Below are positions 1 to 6,855 of a stretch of DNA of 10,228 bases, piece by piece; the first letter of the stretch is position 1, and each line of letters begins with the position of its first letter. Under the pieces are notes generated by a model. That model saw only the letters and a program-made list of their open reading frames with translations, had not been told where the DNA came from and ran no database searches. The stretch is taken from assembly GCA_031278315.1 (NCBI GenBank), contig JAITKS010000145.1, positions 1-10,228 of the forward strand, read 5' to 3'. The position numbers were made by a program, and so were the translations under genes. Source of the DNA: Planctomycetaceae bacterium (GTDB lineage: Bacteria; Planctomycetota; Planctomycetia; Pirellulales; Thermoguttaceae).

Positions 1-149
1 CTATGGCGGAACATACGCTCATAAAGACATTGCATTTGAATTTGCGATGTGGACTTCCGCAACGGGAACGGCTCATAAAGTTGAATAAAATCGCCGTTCA
101 GCAAATGAGCATACTGCACGAAGTAGAAAACAGCAAACTGCTCCACTGA
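1..149 (+). pseudogene. KilA-N gene fragment, internally deleted and frameshifted
   Basis: This is a broken relative of the intact KilA-N gene that follows. Bases 2-53 align without gaps to 567-618 of the intact gene (about 83% identical; both encode YGGTYAHKDIAF). Bases 54-124 align to 972-1042 with a single mismatch in 71. The intervening 350 or so bases are missing, and the two joined segments share GGA at the junction, which suggests a microhomology deletion. Since 350 is not a multiple of three, the frame shifts and the first segment stops at 86-88. The second segment, read in its original frame, runs LPQRERLIKLNKIAVQQMS and ends with TGA at 147-149. The gene's start lies outside the window. 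It cannot make a working KilA-N protein as it stands. Confidence 0.85.
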
Positions 150-152
150 AAT

Positions 153-182
153 ATTGTGATGGAAAAATTTATGCTAACTTTG
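153..182 (+). promoter_or_regulatory. Possible Bacteroidetes-type promoter for the KilA-N gene
   Basis: TAACTTTG at 175-182 fits the TAnnTTTG box at -7 of Bacteroidetes promoters, and ATTG at 153-156 lies 18 bases upstream, a workable place for the -33 TTG box. No good TTGACA/TATAAT pair was found between here and the ATG at 261. The site lies just after the end of the preceding pseudogene. The match is short and AT-rich DNA gives chance hits, so this is a suggestion only. Confidence 0.3.
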
Positions 183-260
183 CGCCGGATAAAATCGAAA
201 GAAAATGATTAAAAAAGACAGGAAACACAAGTATTACAAACAATAAAACAAGACGTTAAA

Positions 261-1067
261 ATGGCAAAAATAAATGTAAAAAATACGGAAGTAACCGTAA
301 TTCAAGTAAACAGGGTTGATTATATCTCGTTGACTGATATAGCCAAATTCAAAACTGCCGACCCTAATGCTGTAATAGGAAACTGGATGCGCAATAGAAA
401 TACAATTGAGTATTTGGGGATATGGGAATGTTTGTATAATCCCAATTTTAAACCCCTCGAATTCGAGGGGTTTAAAAAAGAAGCCGGATTAAATGCTTTT
501 ACTCTGTCGCCGCAAAAATGGATTGAAACTACTGCGGCAATCGGTATGATTTCAAAGTCAGGGCGTTATGGCGGAACATACGCTCATAAGGATATTGCTT
601 TCAAATTCGCAAGTTGGATTTCAATAGAATTTGAATTGTACATTGTCAAAGAATTTCAACGTCTAAAGGAAGCAGAGCAGAATGCGTTAGGCTGGTCGGC
701 AAAGCGGGAGCTTGCCAAAATCAACTACCACATTCACACCGACGCCATCAAGCAAAATCTTATTCCGCCAGAGTTGACCTCGCAGCAAGTATCAATTATC
801 TATGCCAGCGAAGCCGATGTGCTGAACATGGCACTCTTCGGCACGACAGCCGCAGCATGGCGCGAGGTAAACCCCACGCTGAAAGGTAATATCCGCGATT
901 ACGCTACTATCAACGAGTTGATTTGTCTATCGAACATGGAAAATCTTAACGCCGTACTCATCAACGAGGGACTTCCGCAACGGGAACGGCTCATAAAGTT
1001 GAATAAAATCGCCATTCAGCAAATGAGCATACTGCACGAAGTTGAAAATCGGAAGCTGCTCAAATAA
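261..1067 (+). CDS. KilA-N domain protein (phage-type DNA-binding)
   Basis: A 268-residue protein with an N-terminal KilA-N domain at about residues 15-140. Recognisable segments are YISLTDIAKF near residue 21, WMRNRNTIEYLGIWE near 42, and GRYGGTYAHKDIAFKFASW followed by a helix ending EFQRL near 101-135. The domain is a DNA-binding module known from phage antirepressor-like proteins and large DNA viruses. The remainder (about 140-268) is the helical C-terminal half usual in bacterial KilA-N proteins of this length. The ATG at 261 has no clear Shine-Dalgarno sequence, but the domain begins within a few residues of it and a degenerate second copy shows homology over the same start. The gene is single and is flanked by broken copies of itself, which points to mobile or prophage-derived DNA. 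Its target and role are unknown. The KilA-N call is firm; an antirepressor function is inference. Confidence 0.88.
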   Translation: MAKINVKNTEVTVIQVNRVDYISLTDIAKFKTADPNAVIGNWMRNRNTIEYLGIWECLYNPNFKPLEFEGFKKEAGLNAFTLSPQKWIETTAAIGMISKSGRYGGTYAHKDIAFKFASWISIEFELYIVKEFQRLKEAEQNALGWSAKRELAKINYHIHTDAIKQNLIPPELTSQQVSIIYASEADVLNMALFGTTAAAWREVNPTLKGNIRDYATINELICLSNMENLNAVLINEGLPQRERLIKLNKIAIQQMSILHEVENRKLLK

Positions 1068-1077
1068 AATTTTGTAA

Positions 1078-1120
1078 CAAAAAAATAAATGTAAAAAAAC
1101 GGATGTAACCGTAAGTCAGA
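1078..1120 (+). pseudogene. 5' remnant of a third KilA-N copy
   Basis: Just after the stop of the intact gene, bases 1081-1117 repeat its first codons (266-303) with one single-base deletion and about two substitutions: AAAAATAAATG, then ACGGATGTAACCGTAAGTCA versus ACGGAAGTAACCGTAATTCA. The ATG is not preserved and the deletion breaks the frame. Similarity fades by about 1120. With the fragment at 1-149 it shows that at least three copies once stood in tandem. Confidence 0.7.
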
Positions 1121-1460
1121 TTATTAATGAGGAACATACTCTGGAAAAAAATGTGATTAGAGTCAAGGGGGCGGAGTTTTTATTATTGATTAGCTGCGTA
1201 ACTGTAATATGTTGTAATATATTTGTATTGGGGAGCAGATTAGAAGTTGCTCAGTTGAAATTATTTGAGCGGGTATCTGTAAAAAACAATTTTTAGTGAT
1301 ATATAGTTGTTTATTCTATTTAGAGTATCTTGTCATAGTGAAGTTACTAAAGTATATTCACTGATTATTTTTTTCCTTTCCTTCCTATTTCAATCTGATA
1401 ATTGTTGTTTGAAACGGCGGTTTTACAGACAGCAGATTCCAGATAACATTAAATTGTTTT
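1121..1460. other. Intergenic leader before the kinase gene
   Basis: No convincing gene. The stretch is AT-rich and holds a possible sigma-70 promoter (1330-1358), a pyrimidine-rich tract around 1369-1390, and a 14-bp motif at 1428-1441 that recurs on the other strand at 9208-9221. Its left part (1121-1200) may be further decayed mobile DNA, but I recognise nothing in it. Confidence 0.5.
1330..1358 (+). promoter_or_regulatory. Probable sigma-70-type promoter of the kinase gene
   Basis: TTGTCA at 1330-1335 and TATATT at 1353-1358 are separated by exactly 17 bases, close to the TTGACA-17-TATAAT consensus. Transcription would begin near 1365, giving a leader of roughly 95 bases before the ATG at 1461. 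This is the best promoter-like pair seen upstream of any gene here. Confidence 0.5.
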
Positions 1461-4400
1461 ATGTTTAATGCAGTTTGTCCTTTTTGTTTTCAGCGTTATA
1501 CGCTTGATGATTCTTATATTGGTAAGACGGCATGTTGTCGGCAATGTAAGCGTTTGTTCAAGTTAGATGAAGATGATACTGCTACGAATTTAGGACCTCT
1601 TATAATTTCTGAGGGTAATGAAAATGAGCATTCGGAATTGGATATTAAGCGGTCTTCATCTAAAATAATTTCTGTTGATTCTGTTGTTGCGGTTACCAAG
1701 CAGCAGGTTGCCAATCCGAAGATAGAAAAGCGATTTACGCCTGAATCGGGAATGTGGAATATTGGAGATGTTGTACTTGGTACTTATGAAGTGATTCCGA
1801 TTTCAAGAAATGAGCCTTTTTCTGAAGGCGGCGGCGGAATTGTGCATCGTATTTATCATCGCGAGTGGGATATGGAACTTGCGGTAAAGAGTCCTAAACC
1901 GCATGTATTTCAAACTGAATCAGGCAAGTTAAATTATGAAAATGAGGCTCAAACTTGGATAGAATTAGGGTTACATCCGAATATTGTTACATGTTATCTC
2001 GTGCGGAGAATTTCAGATATTCCGCGATTATTTGCAGAGTTTGTAAAAGACGGAAGTTTGAAACAATGGATTCTAGACGGACGGCTTTACAAAGATGGAA
2101 AGAATGCAGCTTTGTTACGTATTTTAAATATTGCGATTCAGTCTGCGTGGGGACTTGAACATGCTCATTCGCAAAAGTTATTACATTTGGATGTCAAGCC
2201 GGCGAATATTATGATGTCTGGTCAGATTGCCAAAGTTACTGATTTTGGTCTTGCGCAAGCTGTATCTGAAATTGCGATTTTATCGTCGCCGGATGCAAAA
2301 TCGAATTCGCAATTGAATTCTAATTCCAGTTCTAATTCTAATTCTAATTCTAATTCCAGTTCTAATTCTAATTCTAATTCCAGTTCTAATTCTAATTCTA
2401 GTTCTAATTCTGAATTGAATTTTGAATCGAAAAGGCAACTTCCGATTGCAGCTTATGGGATGACGCCGGGTTTTTGTTCACCTGAGCAATATATTTCATT
2501 TAAGAAAACTCAGAATCATGAGTTTGATGATTTGCCGAAAATTACGTTACAATCTGACATTTGGTCGTGGGGAATAAGTTTATTGGCGATGTTTCATGGG
2601 CGGGCGCCGTGTAAGAAGGGCGGTCAAACGGCGAGAAAAGTGTTGGAGATATTCTTACGTGATTCGATTGAATCGGAGCGGCCGGAGATGCCTAGTAAGG
2701 TTGCGGAATTATTATCGTATTGTTTTGAGGAAGAGATTTCGAAGCGGCCGAGTTCGATGGGTGAAGTTGCGGAGCGGTTGACGAAAATATATCGTGAATT
2801 ATCGGGTGATATTTTCCCGCGGGCTAAGCCTATAAGTGTGACGTGGACGCCGGAAACTATAAACAATCGTGCCGCTTCGATGTTAGACTTAGGCAAACCG
2901 ATGGAAGCGAAGCAGTTACTTGATCAGGCGGCGGCTTTGCAGCCTTGGCATCCGGAAGTTACATACAATCAGACAATGTTAGCGTGGCGTGCCGCAGAAA
3001 TAACTGATTTACAAGCGATTGAGCGTTTAGAATCGTTAGTAAAGGCGAGGAATCAAGACGCAAATGCAATTTATGCGTTAGCTCTTGCACAGCGCGAGCG
3101 GGGAAATTTGAAAACTGCAATAGAAGAAATAAGTAAGGCGATTGAAATTGAGTTACGTGAAGAATACCGCAGGGCGTTTACAGCTACTGAAAAAGTTTTG
3201 AATCGGACGGCAAGATGTGTTGAGCGAATTCAGATTACGCCGAATTTTGAAAATAGAATTTGTGTTGACAGTAGGGGTGAGTTCATTTTAATTGAAAACT
3301 TGGCAGCTGATTCTAGGGGCAGCGGCGGGAATAATGATAATAATGTTTATAAGAATAGAACTTTTCAAATTATCAAGTCTTCGACTGGTCAAGTCTGGCG
3401 GAAATTTACGCCGCCGCAATCGGAGCAGGATGTAAATCGAATTGCTTTGAGTGATGATTTGTTATGGGAGTTAGTTAAAGATACGGGTAGTCAAGATGGT
3501 AAAACACGAATTGTGTTGAGGCGGATTGGAACAACGGCAAGTGAGGCGAAATTTCAATTTATAGAGTGGTCGAAAAATATATCTTTAGCCTCGTCGGACA
3601 ATGTTGTTTCGGGCAAAATTTACAGCGGCAGAGTGAATGTTGATCGTGTGATCGTTTATAGAAATATTGACAATGTTGAGATTGGTGTTTTGATTGGACA
3701 TGAGGGCATAATAACGACTTTAGTATTTAGTGAAAACGGCAAGTTTGTGTTTACAGGCGGTTCGGATCGAACATTAAGGTTGTGGCAATTACCGATGATG
3801 CGGTGTTTACGCACGTTTTCGGCGATTAGCGGTGTGGTGTCTGCGGTTTATTTGGACAGGAGCGGCGAGTTTGCTTTATCGTTGGTTGCGGGCGGGTCGA
3901 TTCGGATTTGGGACATTTCTATTTTATGTTCAGAAAATGCGTTTCATGCGCCTTTACTTTTATCGCATGTAACTAGTTCGGAAGAAGCGGGGCGGCGGCA
4001 ATCGGAGATGAACAAATATTGCAATGAGATTAGGGAATCGGTTCAGAATAGGGATTATGCATCGGCGATTTCTGTTATTGAGAGTGCTGAAATATTAGCG
4101 GGATGGGAAACGGAGAGAATGAAATTGGAAGCGGAGGGTATTTGGGAAAATATTGCGAAACATTCGCAGAGAAAATCGTTATCGGGTGCTATTTGTTCGT
4201 CGATATTTAAGGGGCATTTAGACACTATTTCGACTGTAGTGATTTCGGCGGACGGCAATATTGTAGCTTCGGCAGGCAAGGATTTAGTTATTAGAATTTG
4301 GAATATTCGTGAGCAGCGGTGTATGTATGAGTTAGCGGGGCATCGTGATTGGGTACGAAGTGTTTGTATGACGCGGGAAGGGCGTTTTGTCGTGTCGGGA

Positions 4401-5315
4401 AGTTGGGATGGAACGGCGAGAGTGTGGAATATTACTTCCGGCAAGTGTGTGAGGATAACGGATGAAAAAATAAAGTCGATTACGAAGACTGCTATAAATC
4501 CGCAGGGACGACTTGTAGCAATTGCGACTGCTCATGGGCGTATAATTTTGTGGGATATTTTGACGAGTAATGTTAAGGGATATTTTATTGCGGGCAATGG
4601 CAGTATTAATTCGATAAAGTTTAGTTGTGATGGTGAGTATTTAGTTACGGGGTGTGAGGATGGCAATGTTTCGTTGTGGAAGTTGGGGGTTGATGTACCG
4701 AAGCGTGTGATGAATTTTCACAAATCGCCGGTTACGGACGCTGCTATTTCGGCGGATTTGAGTCGAATAATTTCGGCAGACCGTGACGGATGTGTAATTA
4801 TTTGTGATCTAGTTAATGGTATTCAGGAGAGGGTTGTGCGGGGGCATTTAAGTGAGATAACTGGACTAGCTTTTTTGCCGGACGGACGATTTTTCATTTC
4901 GAGTTCGAGGGATGCGAAGGTAAGAATAGGTGCTATTTATGGGGATGATAATGCAGCAGAGGAGGTTGAACATTTAACGCCGGTTTTTTCGATGTCTATT
5001 GACATTTGCGGGAGTCGTTTTGTTACAGGCAGTGATGATGCAGTGGTGAGGGTATGGAGTTTGTATTGGAATTATGAATTTCCGGGATGGTCGGATGTAA
5101 CGCCGGAAGCAGAAAAGATGATAAAGATTTTTTTATCGTTATACAAAAATTCAATAAAATCGAGGGGGCAGGAAAAGTCTGTTCAAGTAAGTGCTGTTAT
5201 TGTAAAACGTATAATGTCAGACATGGAATATCATGGTTTTGGTTTTATTAATCCGTTGAAATTGAGGGAGAAAATTATACAGTTATATCTTGAAAATTCG
5301 TTTTTTATTTTTTGA
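1461..5315 (+). CDS. Serine/threonine protein kinase with zinc ribbon, TPR and WD40 repeats
   Basis: A 1284-residue cytoplasmic-looking protein without signal peptide or membrane segment. Residues 6-29 form a zinc ribbon (CPFC and CRQC). The kinase domain spans about 101-445: SEGGGG loop at 121, AVK with Lys143, Glu162 as likely helix-C partner, catalytic HLDVKPAN with Asp244 and Lys246, DFG at 261-263, SPE at 340-342, DIWSWG at 366 and Arg429. The usual Arg of HRD is Leu243, so it is a non-RD kinase; the catalytic residues are present. Residues 287-317 are a Ser/Asn repeat inside the activation segment. TPR-like helices follow (about 465-565), then a degenerate region, then about nine WD40 blades (about 741-1201). 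A helical insert (about 835-908) separates blades two and three. A tail (1202-1284) contains YHGFGFINPLKLREKI. From memory, the WxxGD...YEV opening, LGLHPN, the insert and the tail match a known bacterial kinase-WD40 family of planctomycetes, actinobacteria and cyanobacteria. The start is chosen because the zinc ribbon begins five residues after it; no clear ribosome site is seen. Substrates are unknown. Confidence 0.93.
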   Translation: MFNAVCPFCFQRYTLDDSYIGKTACCRQCKRLFKLDEDDTATNLGPLIISEGNENEHSELDIKRSSSKIISVDSVVAVTKQQVANPKIEKRFTPESGMWNIGDVVLGTYEVIPISRNEPFSEGGGGIVHRIYHREWDMELAVKSPKPHVFQTESGKLNYENEAQTWIELGLHPNIVTCYLVRRISDIPRLFAEFVKDGSLKQWILDGRLYKDGKNAALLRILNIAIQSAWGLEHAHSQKLLHLDVKPANIMMSGQIAKVTDFGLAQAVSEIAILSSPDAKSNSQLNSNSSSNSNSNSNSSSNSNSNSSSNSNSSSNSELNFESKRQLPIAAYGMTPGFCSPEQYISFKKTQNHEFDDLPKITLQSDIWSWGISLLAMFHGRAPCKKGGQTARKVLEIFLRDSIESERPEMPSKVAELLSYCFEEEISKRPSSMGEVAERLTKIYRELSGDIFPRAKPISVTWTPETINNRAASMLDLGKPMEAKQLLDQAAALQPWHPEVTYNQTMLAWRAAEITDLQAIERLESLVKARNQDANAIYALALAQRERGNLKTAIEEISKAIEIELREEYRRAFTATEKVLNRTARCVERIQITPNFENRICVDSRGEFILIENLAADSRGSGGNNDNNVYKNRTFQIIKSSTGQVWRKFTPPQSEQDVNRIALSDDLLWELVKDTGSQDGKTRIVLRRIGTTASEAKFQFIEWSKNISLASSDNVVSGKIYSGRVNVDRVIVYRNIDNVEIGVLIGHEGIITTLVFSENGKFVFTGGSDRTLRLWQLPMMRCLRTFSAISGVVSAVYLDRSGEFALSLVAGGSIRIWDISILCSENAFHAPLLLSHVTSSEEAGRRQSEMNKYCNEIRESVQNRDYASAISVIESAEILAGWETERMKLEAEGIWENIAKHSQRKSLSGAICSSIFKGHLDTISTVVISADGNIVASAGKDLVIRIWNIREQRCMYELAGHRDWVRSVCMTREGRFVVSGSWDGTARVWNITSGKCVRITDEKIKSITKTAINPQGRLVAIATAHGRIILWDILTSNVKGYFIAGNGSINSIKFSCDGEYLVTGCEDGNVSLWKLGVDVPKRVMNFHKSPVTDAAISADLSRIISADRDGCVIICDLVNGIQERVVRGHLSEITGLAFLPDGRFFISSSRDAKVRIGAIYGDDNAAEEVEHLTPVFSMSIDICGSRFVTGSDDAVVRVWSLYWNYEFPGWSDVTPEAEKMIKIFLSLYKNSIKSRGQEKSVQVSAVIVKRIMSDMEYHGFGFINPLKLREKIIQLYLENSFFIF
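2319..2411 (+). repeat. In-frame TCTAAT/TCCAGT hexamer repeat in the kinase gene
   Basis: About 93 bases built almost entirely of the hexamer TCTAAT (Ser-Asn) with TCCAGT or TCTAGT (Ser-Ser) at intervals. Roughly every third or fourth hexamer is the variant, giving a higher-order period of 18-24 bases. It encodes residues 287-317 as an uninterrupted Ser/Asn run between DFG and the SPE motif. Slippage in units of six keeps the frame, so length change would alter the loop without inactivating the gene. Confidence 0.92.
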
Positions 5316-5331
5316 CGAGCAAAATTTTAGA

Positions 5332-5482
5332 GGTTTCAAGTTTATTTTTGTCAACTTTATTTTTTTCGGGAATGCGGTCGTCTCGACTGCATCTTTAGTT
5401 TTGTTTTTTTGACAGGATTACAAGATTGACAGGATTGACAGGATTTTTAAATAATAAATTAAAAGAATCAAAACTTGAAACC
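5332..5482. repeat. 12-bp perfect inverted repeat straddling the start of the next element
   Basis: GGTTTCAAGTTT at 5332-5343 is exactly complementary to AAACTTGAAACC at 5471-5482, with 127 bases between. The arms enclose the terminator-like hairpin and the left end of the element at 5398-5593, so the two inverted pairs interlock rather than nest. This may be a decayed mobile-element end or chance; no gene lies between the arms. Confidence 0.55.
5372..5392 (+). terminator. Hairpin terminator after the kinase gene
   Basis: Arms ATGCGGTCG and CGACTGCAT pair over nine positions (one G-U) around a TCT loop, 56 bases past the kinase stop. The stem is followed by a T-rich stretch ending in a seven-T run (5404-5410). 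It is the only compact GC-rich stem downstream of the kinase and could act as an intrinsic terminator. The T-run is not immediately adjacent, and the palindrome also resembles dispersed intergenic palindromes of environmental bacteria, so it may be a repeat used as a terminator. Confidence 0.5.
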
Positions 5483-5593
5483 ATCAATTAGTTGTAAGTG
5501 ATTTGAACTTTAGAATCCGTACTAATCTCCGCATGCGAACTAACCACTATACACTAACCACTATCCTGTTTATCTTGTCAAAAAAACGAAAAC
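5398..5593. repeat. About 195-bp element with terminal inverted repeats and internal direct repeats
   Basis: The left end (GTTTTGTTTTTTTGACAGGAT, 5398-5418) matches the reverse complement of the right end (5563-5593), both reading GTTTT(C)GTTTTTTTGACA and then a form of ACAGGAT. Inside the left end, TTGACAGGAT occurs at 5409, 5426 and 5435. Inside the right end, ACTAACCACTAT occurs at 5539 and 5553. It encodes nothing recognisable. GACAGGAT repeats of this kind are, from memory, common between genes in many environmental bacteria. It resembles a MITE-like or REP-like non-coding repeat, and no flanking target duplication was identified. Confidence 0.6.
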
Positions 5594-5604
5594 AGAAGTT
5601 TCGT

Positions 5605-5709
5605 AATATACTCATTGTACTTTAAAATTCGGTATTATTTTTTGTAACGAAAAAGGTGACCGTTCACGCATAAAACGAATACCGAAATTTAAAGTGTGAA
5701 AAGTATATT
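5605..5709. repeat. Long inverted-repeat element with a core shared with 9885-9932
   Basis: Two 32-base arms (5605-5636 and 5678-5709) are inverted copies matching at 26 of 32 positions, including AATATACT at the outer ends and TTCGGTATT at the inner ends. The region 5633-5680, covering the loop and inner arm tips, aligns without gaps to 9885-9932 at 38 of 48 positions. On the minus strand the shared core reads ATGCGTGAACGG... (from 5671), encoding MRERSPFSLQKI and then seven residues to a TGA at 5614-5612. The arms are not shared with the second copy. Whether it is a folding DNA/RNA element or a microgene remnant cannot be told from one genome. Confidence 0.7.
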
Positions 5710-5757
5710 CTGTAGTGTCCTTTCTTTTCTTATTATTTCCAATTTTTTATTAACGAC

Positions 5758-5800
5758 TGAGAACACAGAACAATTCTTGATGTATTTTAAACTGTTCTCA
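5758..5800. terminator. Possible bidirectional terminator between convergent genes
   Basis: TGAGAACA (5758-5765) and TGTTCTCA (5793-5800) are perfect eight-base complements around a 27-base loop, placed 15 bases past the stop of the minus-strand gene. On the plus strand TTTAATTTTTT follows, so it would suit transcripts arriving from the kinase side better than those of the adjacent gene. The long loop makes this weak. Confidence 0.3.
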
Positions 5801-5814
5801 TTTAATTTTTTGGT

Positions 5815-6561
5815 TTAAGTGTCTTCTTTTATCAAATTTTCATCCCAGACTATACCGCTTGCCGGATCAATTACTATTCCATTTGTCATGTTACAAAGTA
5901 CATTTAGAATTGCGATTAATGTGTTAGGATCAATTCTTTCATTTTCGATGTCGTCATTATCGTCATTATCGTCGTTATTGTTGATTTCTAATCGTTCTTT
6001 ACCTAGTAAACATTTTTTGTACGAGGTTGGATCAAAATGAAATTTCGGACGATTTGTAACTTTGTTTCCGTTTGAATTTTCATTTGAATAATTCTGTTTT
6101 ATTTTTTTCAGATTCGAGCTTGTCGCTTTCTCGACTATACGATCCAGAGGCGAAGCGAATTGTAATTCAGGTTTCTTGGTTACTTTAAAAATTGCCGTTC
6201 CAGCAACTTGTTCAAAATGTAACACGCTATAACGTGCTGCCATTTTTTTCGCTTTATGTAACAATTCACGTTCTTTCTGCGGACAATCTTTGCTTATCGT
6301 TTTAAATAGAGCTTCGTTTTCAAGAAGTACATTTTCACCTTCAGAATATACTATTTCAATCGCCGCATGATCTTCATAAGATGCGATTGTGAGTGATTCC
6401 ATTGTGTTATCTTTATTGATTTTTTTGTCTAGTACAGAAAAACATCCTACGTGTGAATTAAAAATTTTCCGTATCATAGCAAATTGCGGACGCATTTCAG
6501 GTTCAAACAACACAAAATACGTTTCACGCCACGCATATCTTTCGTCATCGAATAGAGTCAT
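5815..6561 (-). CDS. Conserved hypothetical protein, possibly planctomycete-specific
   Basis: A 248-residue soluble protein of unknown function with no signal peptide or membrane segment. The N-terminal part (about 1-146) looks like a compact alpha/beta domain opening FDDERYAWRETYFVLFE, with SLTIASYEDHAAIEIVYSEG near 57-75 and a Lys-rich helix near 96-110. A polar Asn/Lys-rich linker and an Asn/Asp run (residues 194-204) lead to a C-terminal segment, RIDPNTLIAILNVLCNMTNG near 209-228, ending IDPASGIVWDE. The opening and the SLT...D.AA.EI.Y pattern remind me of a family annotated only as hypothetical in planctomycetes; that is memory, not a search. The start is supported by CTGGAG six bases upstream of ATG. 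It lies 294 bases downstream of the TPR gene on the same strand and converges with the kinase gene. The low-complexity linker suggests two domains joined flexibly. Confidence 0.82.
   Translation of the reverse strand: MTLFDDERYAWRETYFVLFEPEMRPQFAMIRKIFNSHVGCFSVLDKKINKDNTMESLTIASYEDHAAIEIVYSEGENVLLENEALFKTISKDCPQKERELLHKAKKMAARYSVLHFEQVAGTAIFKVTKKPELQFASPLDRIVEKATSSNLKKIKQNYSNENSNGNKVTNRPKFHFDPTSYKKCLLGKERLEINNNDDNDDNDDIENERIDPNTLIAILNVLCNMTNGIVIDPASGIVWDENLIKEDT
5950..5982 (-). repeat. Asn/Asp-coding microrepeat
   Basis: A 9-base unit (TCGTCATTA on the plus strand) recurs about two to three times within the 248-residue gene and encodes NNNDDNDDNDD (residues 194-204). All units are multiples of three, so slippage would lengthen or shorten an acidic linker without changing frame. 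Confidence 0.75.
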
Positions 6562-6567
6562 TGAAAT

Positions 6568-6573
6568 CTCCAG
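6568..6573 (-). promoter_or_regulatory. Ribosome binding site of the 248-residue gene
   Basis: Read on the minus strand, CTGGAG sits six bases before the ATG at 6561-6559. It is the only clear Shine-Dalgarno-like site among the four intact genes and fixes the start of this one. Confidence 0.6.
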
Positions 6574-6602
6574 ATGAAAAATTGTTCAATCTGTTTGCAC
6601 TA

Positions 6603-6680
6603 GAATTTTGGCAGTATCAATGTGATTTCAGTAAAACGTTATTGAAATTCTATGCGTAACGTATTATGAATTTTGGCAGT
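6603..6680. repeat. 13-bp direct repeat in the leader of the 248-residue gene
   Basis: GAATTTTGGCAGT occurs at 6603-6615 and again at 6668-6680, 65 bases apart and in the same orientation. Both lie within 120 bases of the start of the minus-strand gene, where a promoter or operator would be expected. The gap also carries AGCAGCAGC (6721-6729) and its complement GCTGCTGCT (6818-6826). No clear -35/-10 pair was found on the minus strand. Confidence 0.55.
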
Positions 6681-6855
6681 GTAATTGCTATTCATTAAAA
6701 AACTTGTATTCCGATAGACAAGCAGCAGCCCGAACCGAAAATTAAAGTAATGACATCTTAATATCGAATCTTATTTTGGATCGGTATAAATTTTATGTCT
6801 CAATAATTACGTTTTGAGCTGCTGCTGAAATCTTAAATTAGGAACGATATAATTT

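Noticed and set aside
4055..4444. A 129-residue minus-strand frame inside the kinase gene
   Set aside because: It lies fully within well-recognised WD40 coding sequence and is a shadow of the opposite strand.
5316..5814. CRISPR array
   Set aside because: The repeats are short, imperfect and without regular unique spacers, and no cas gene is present.
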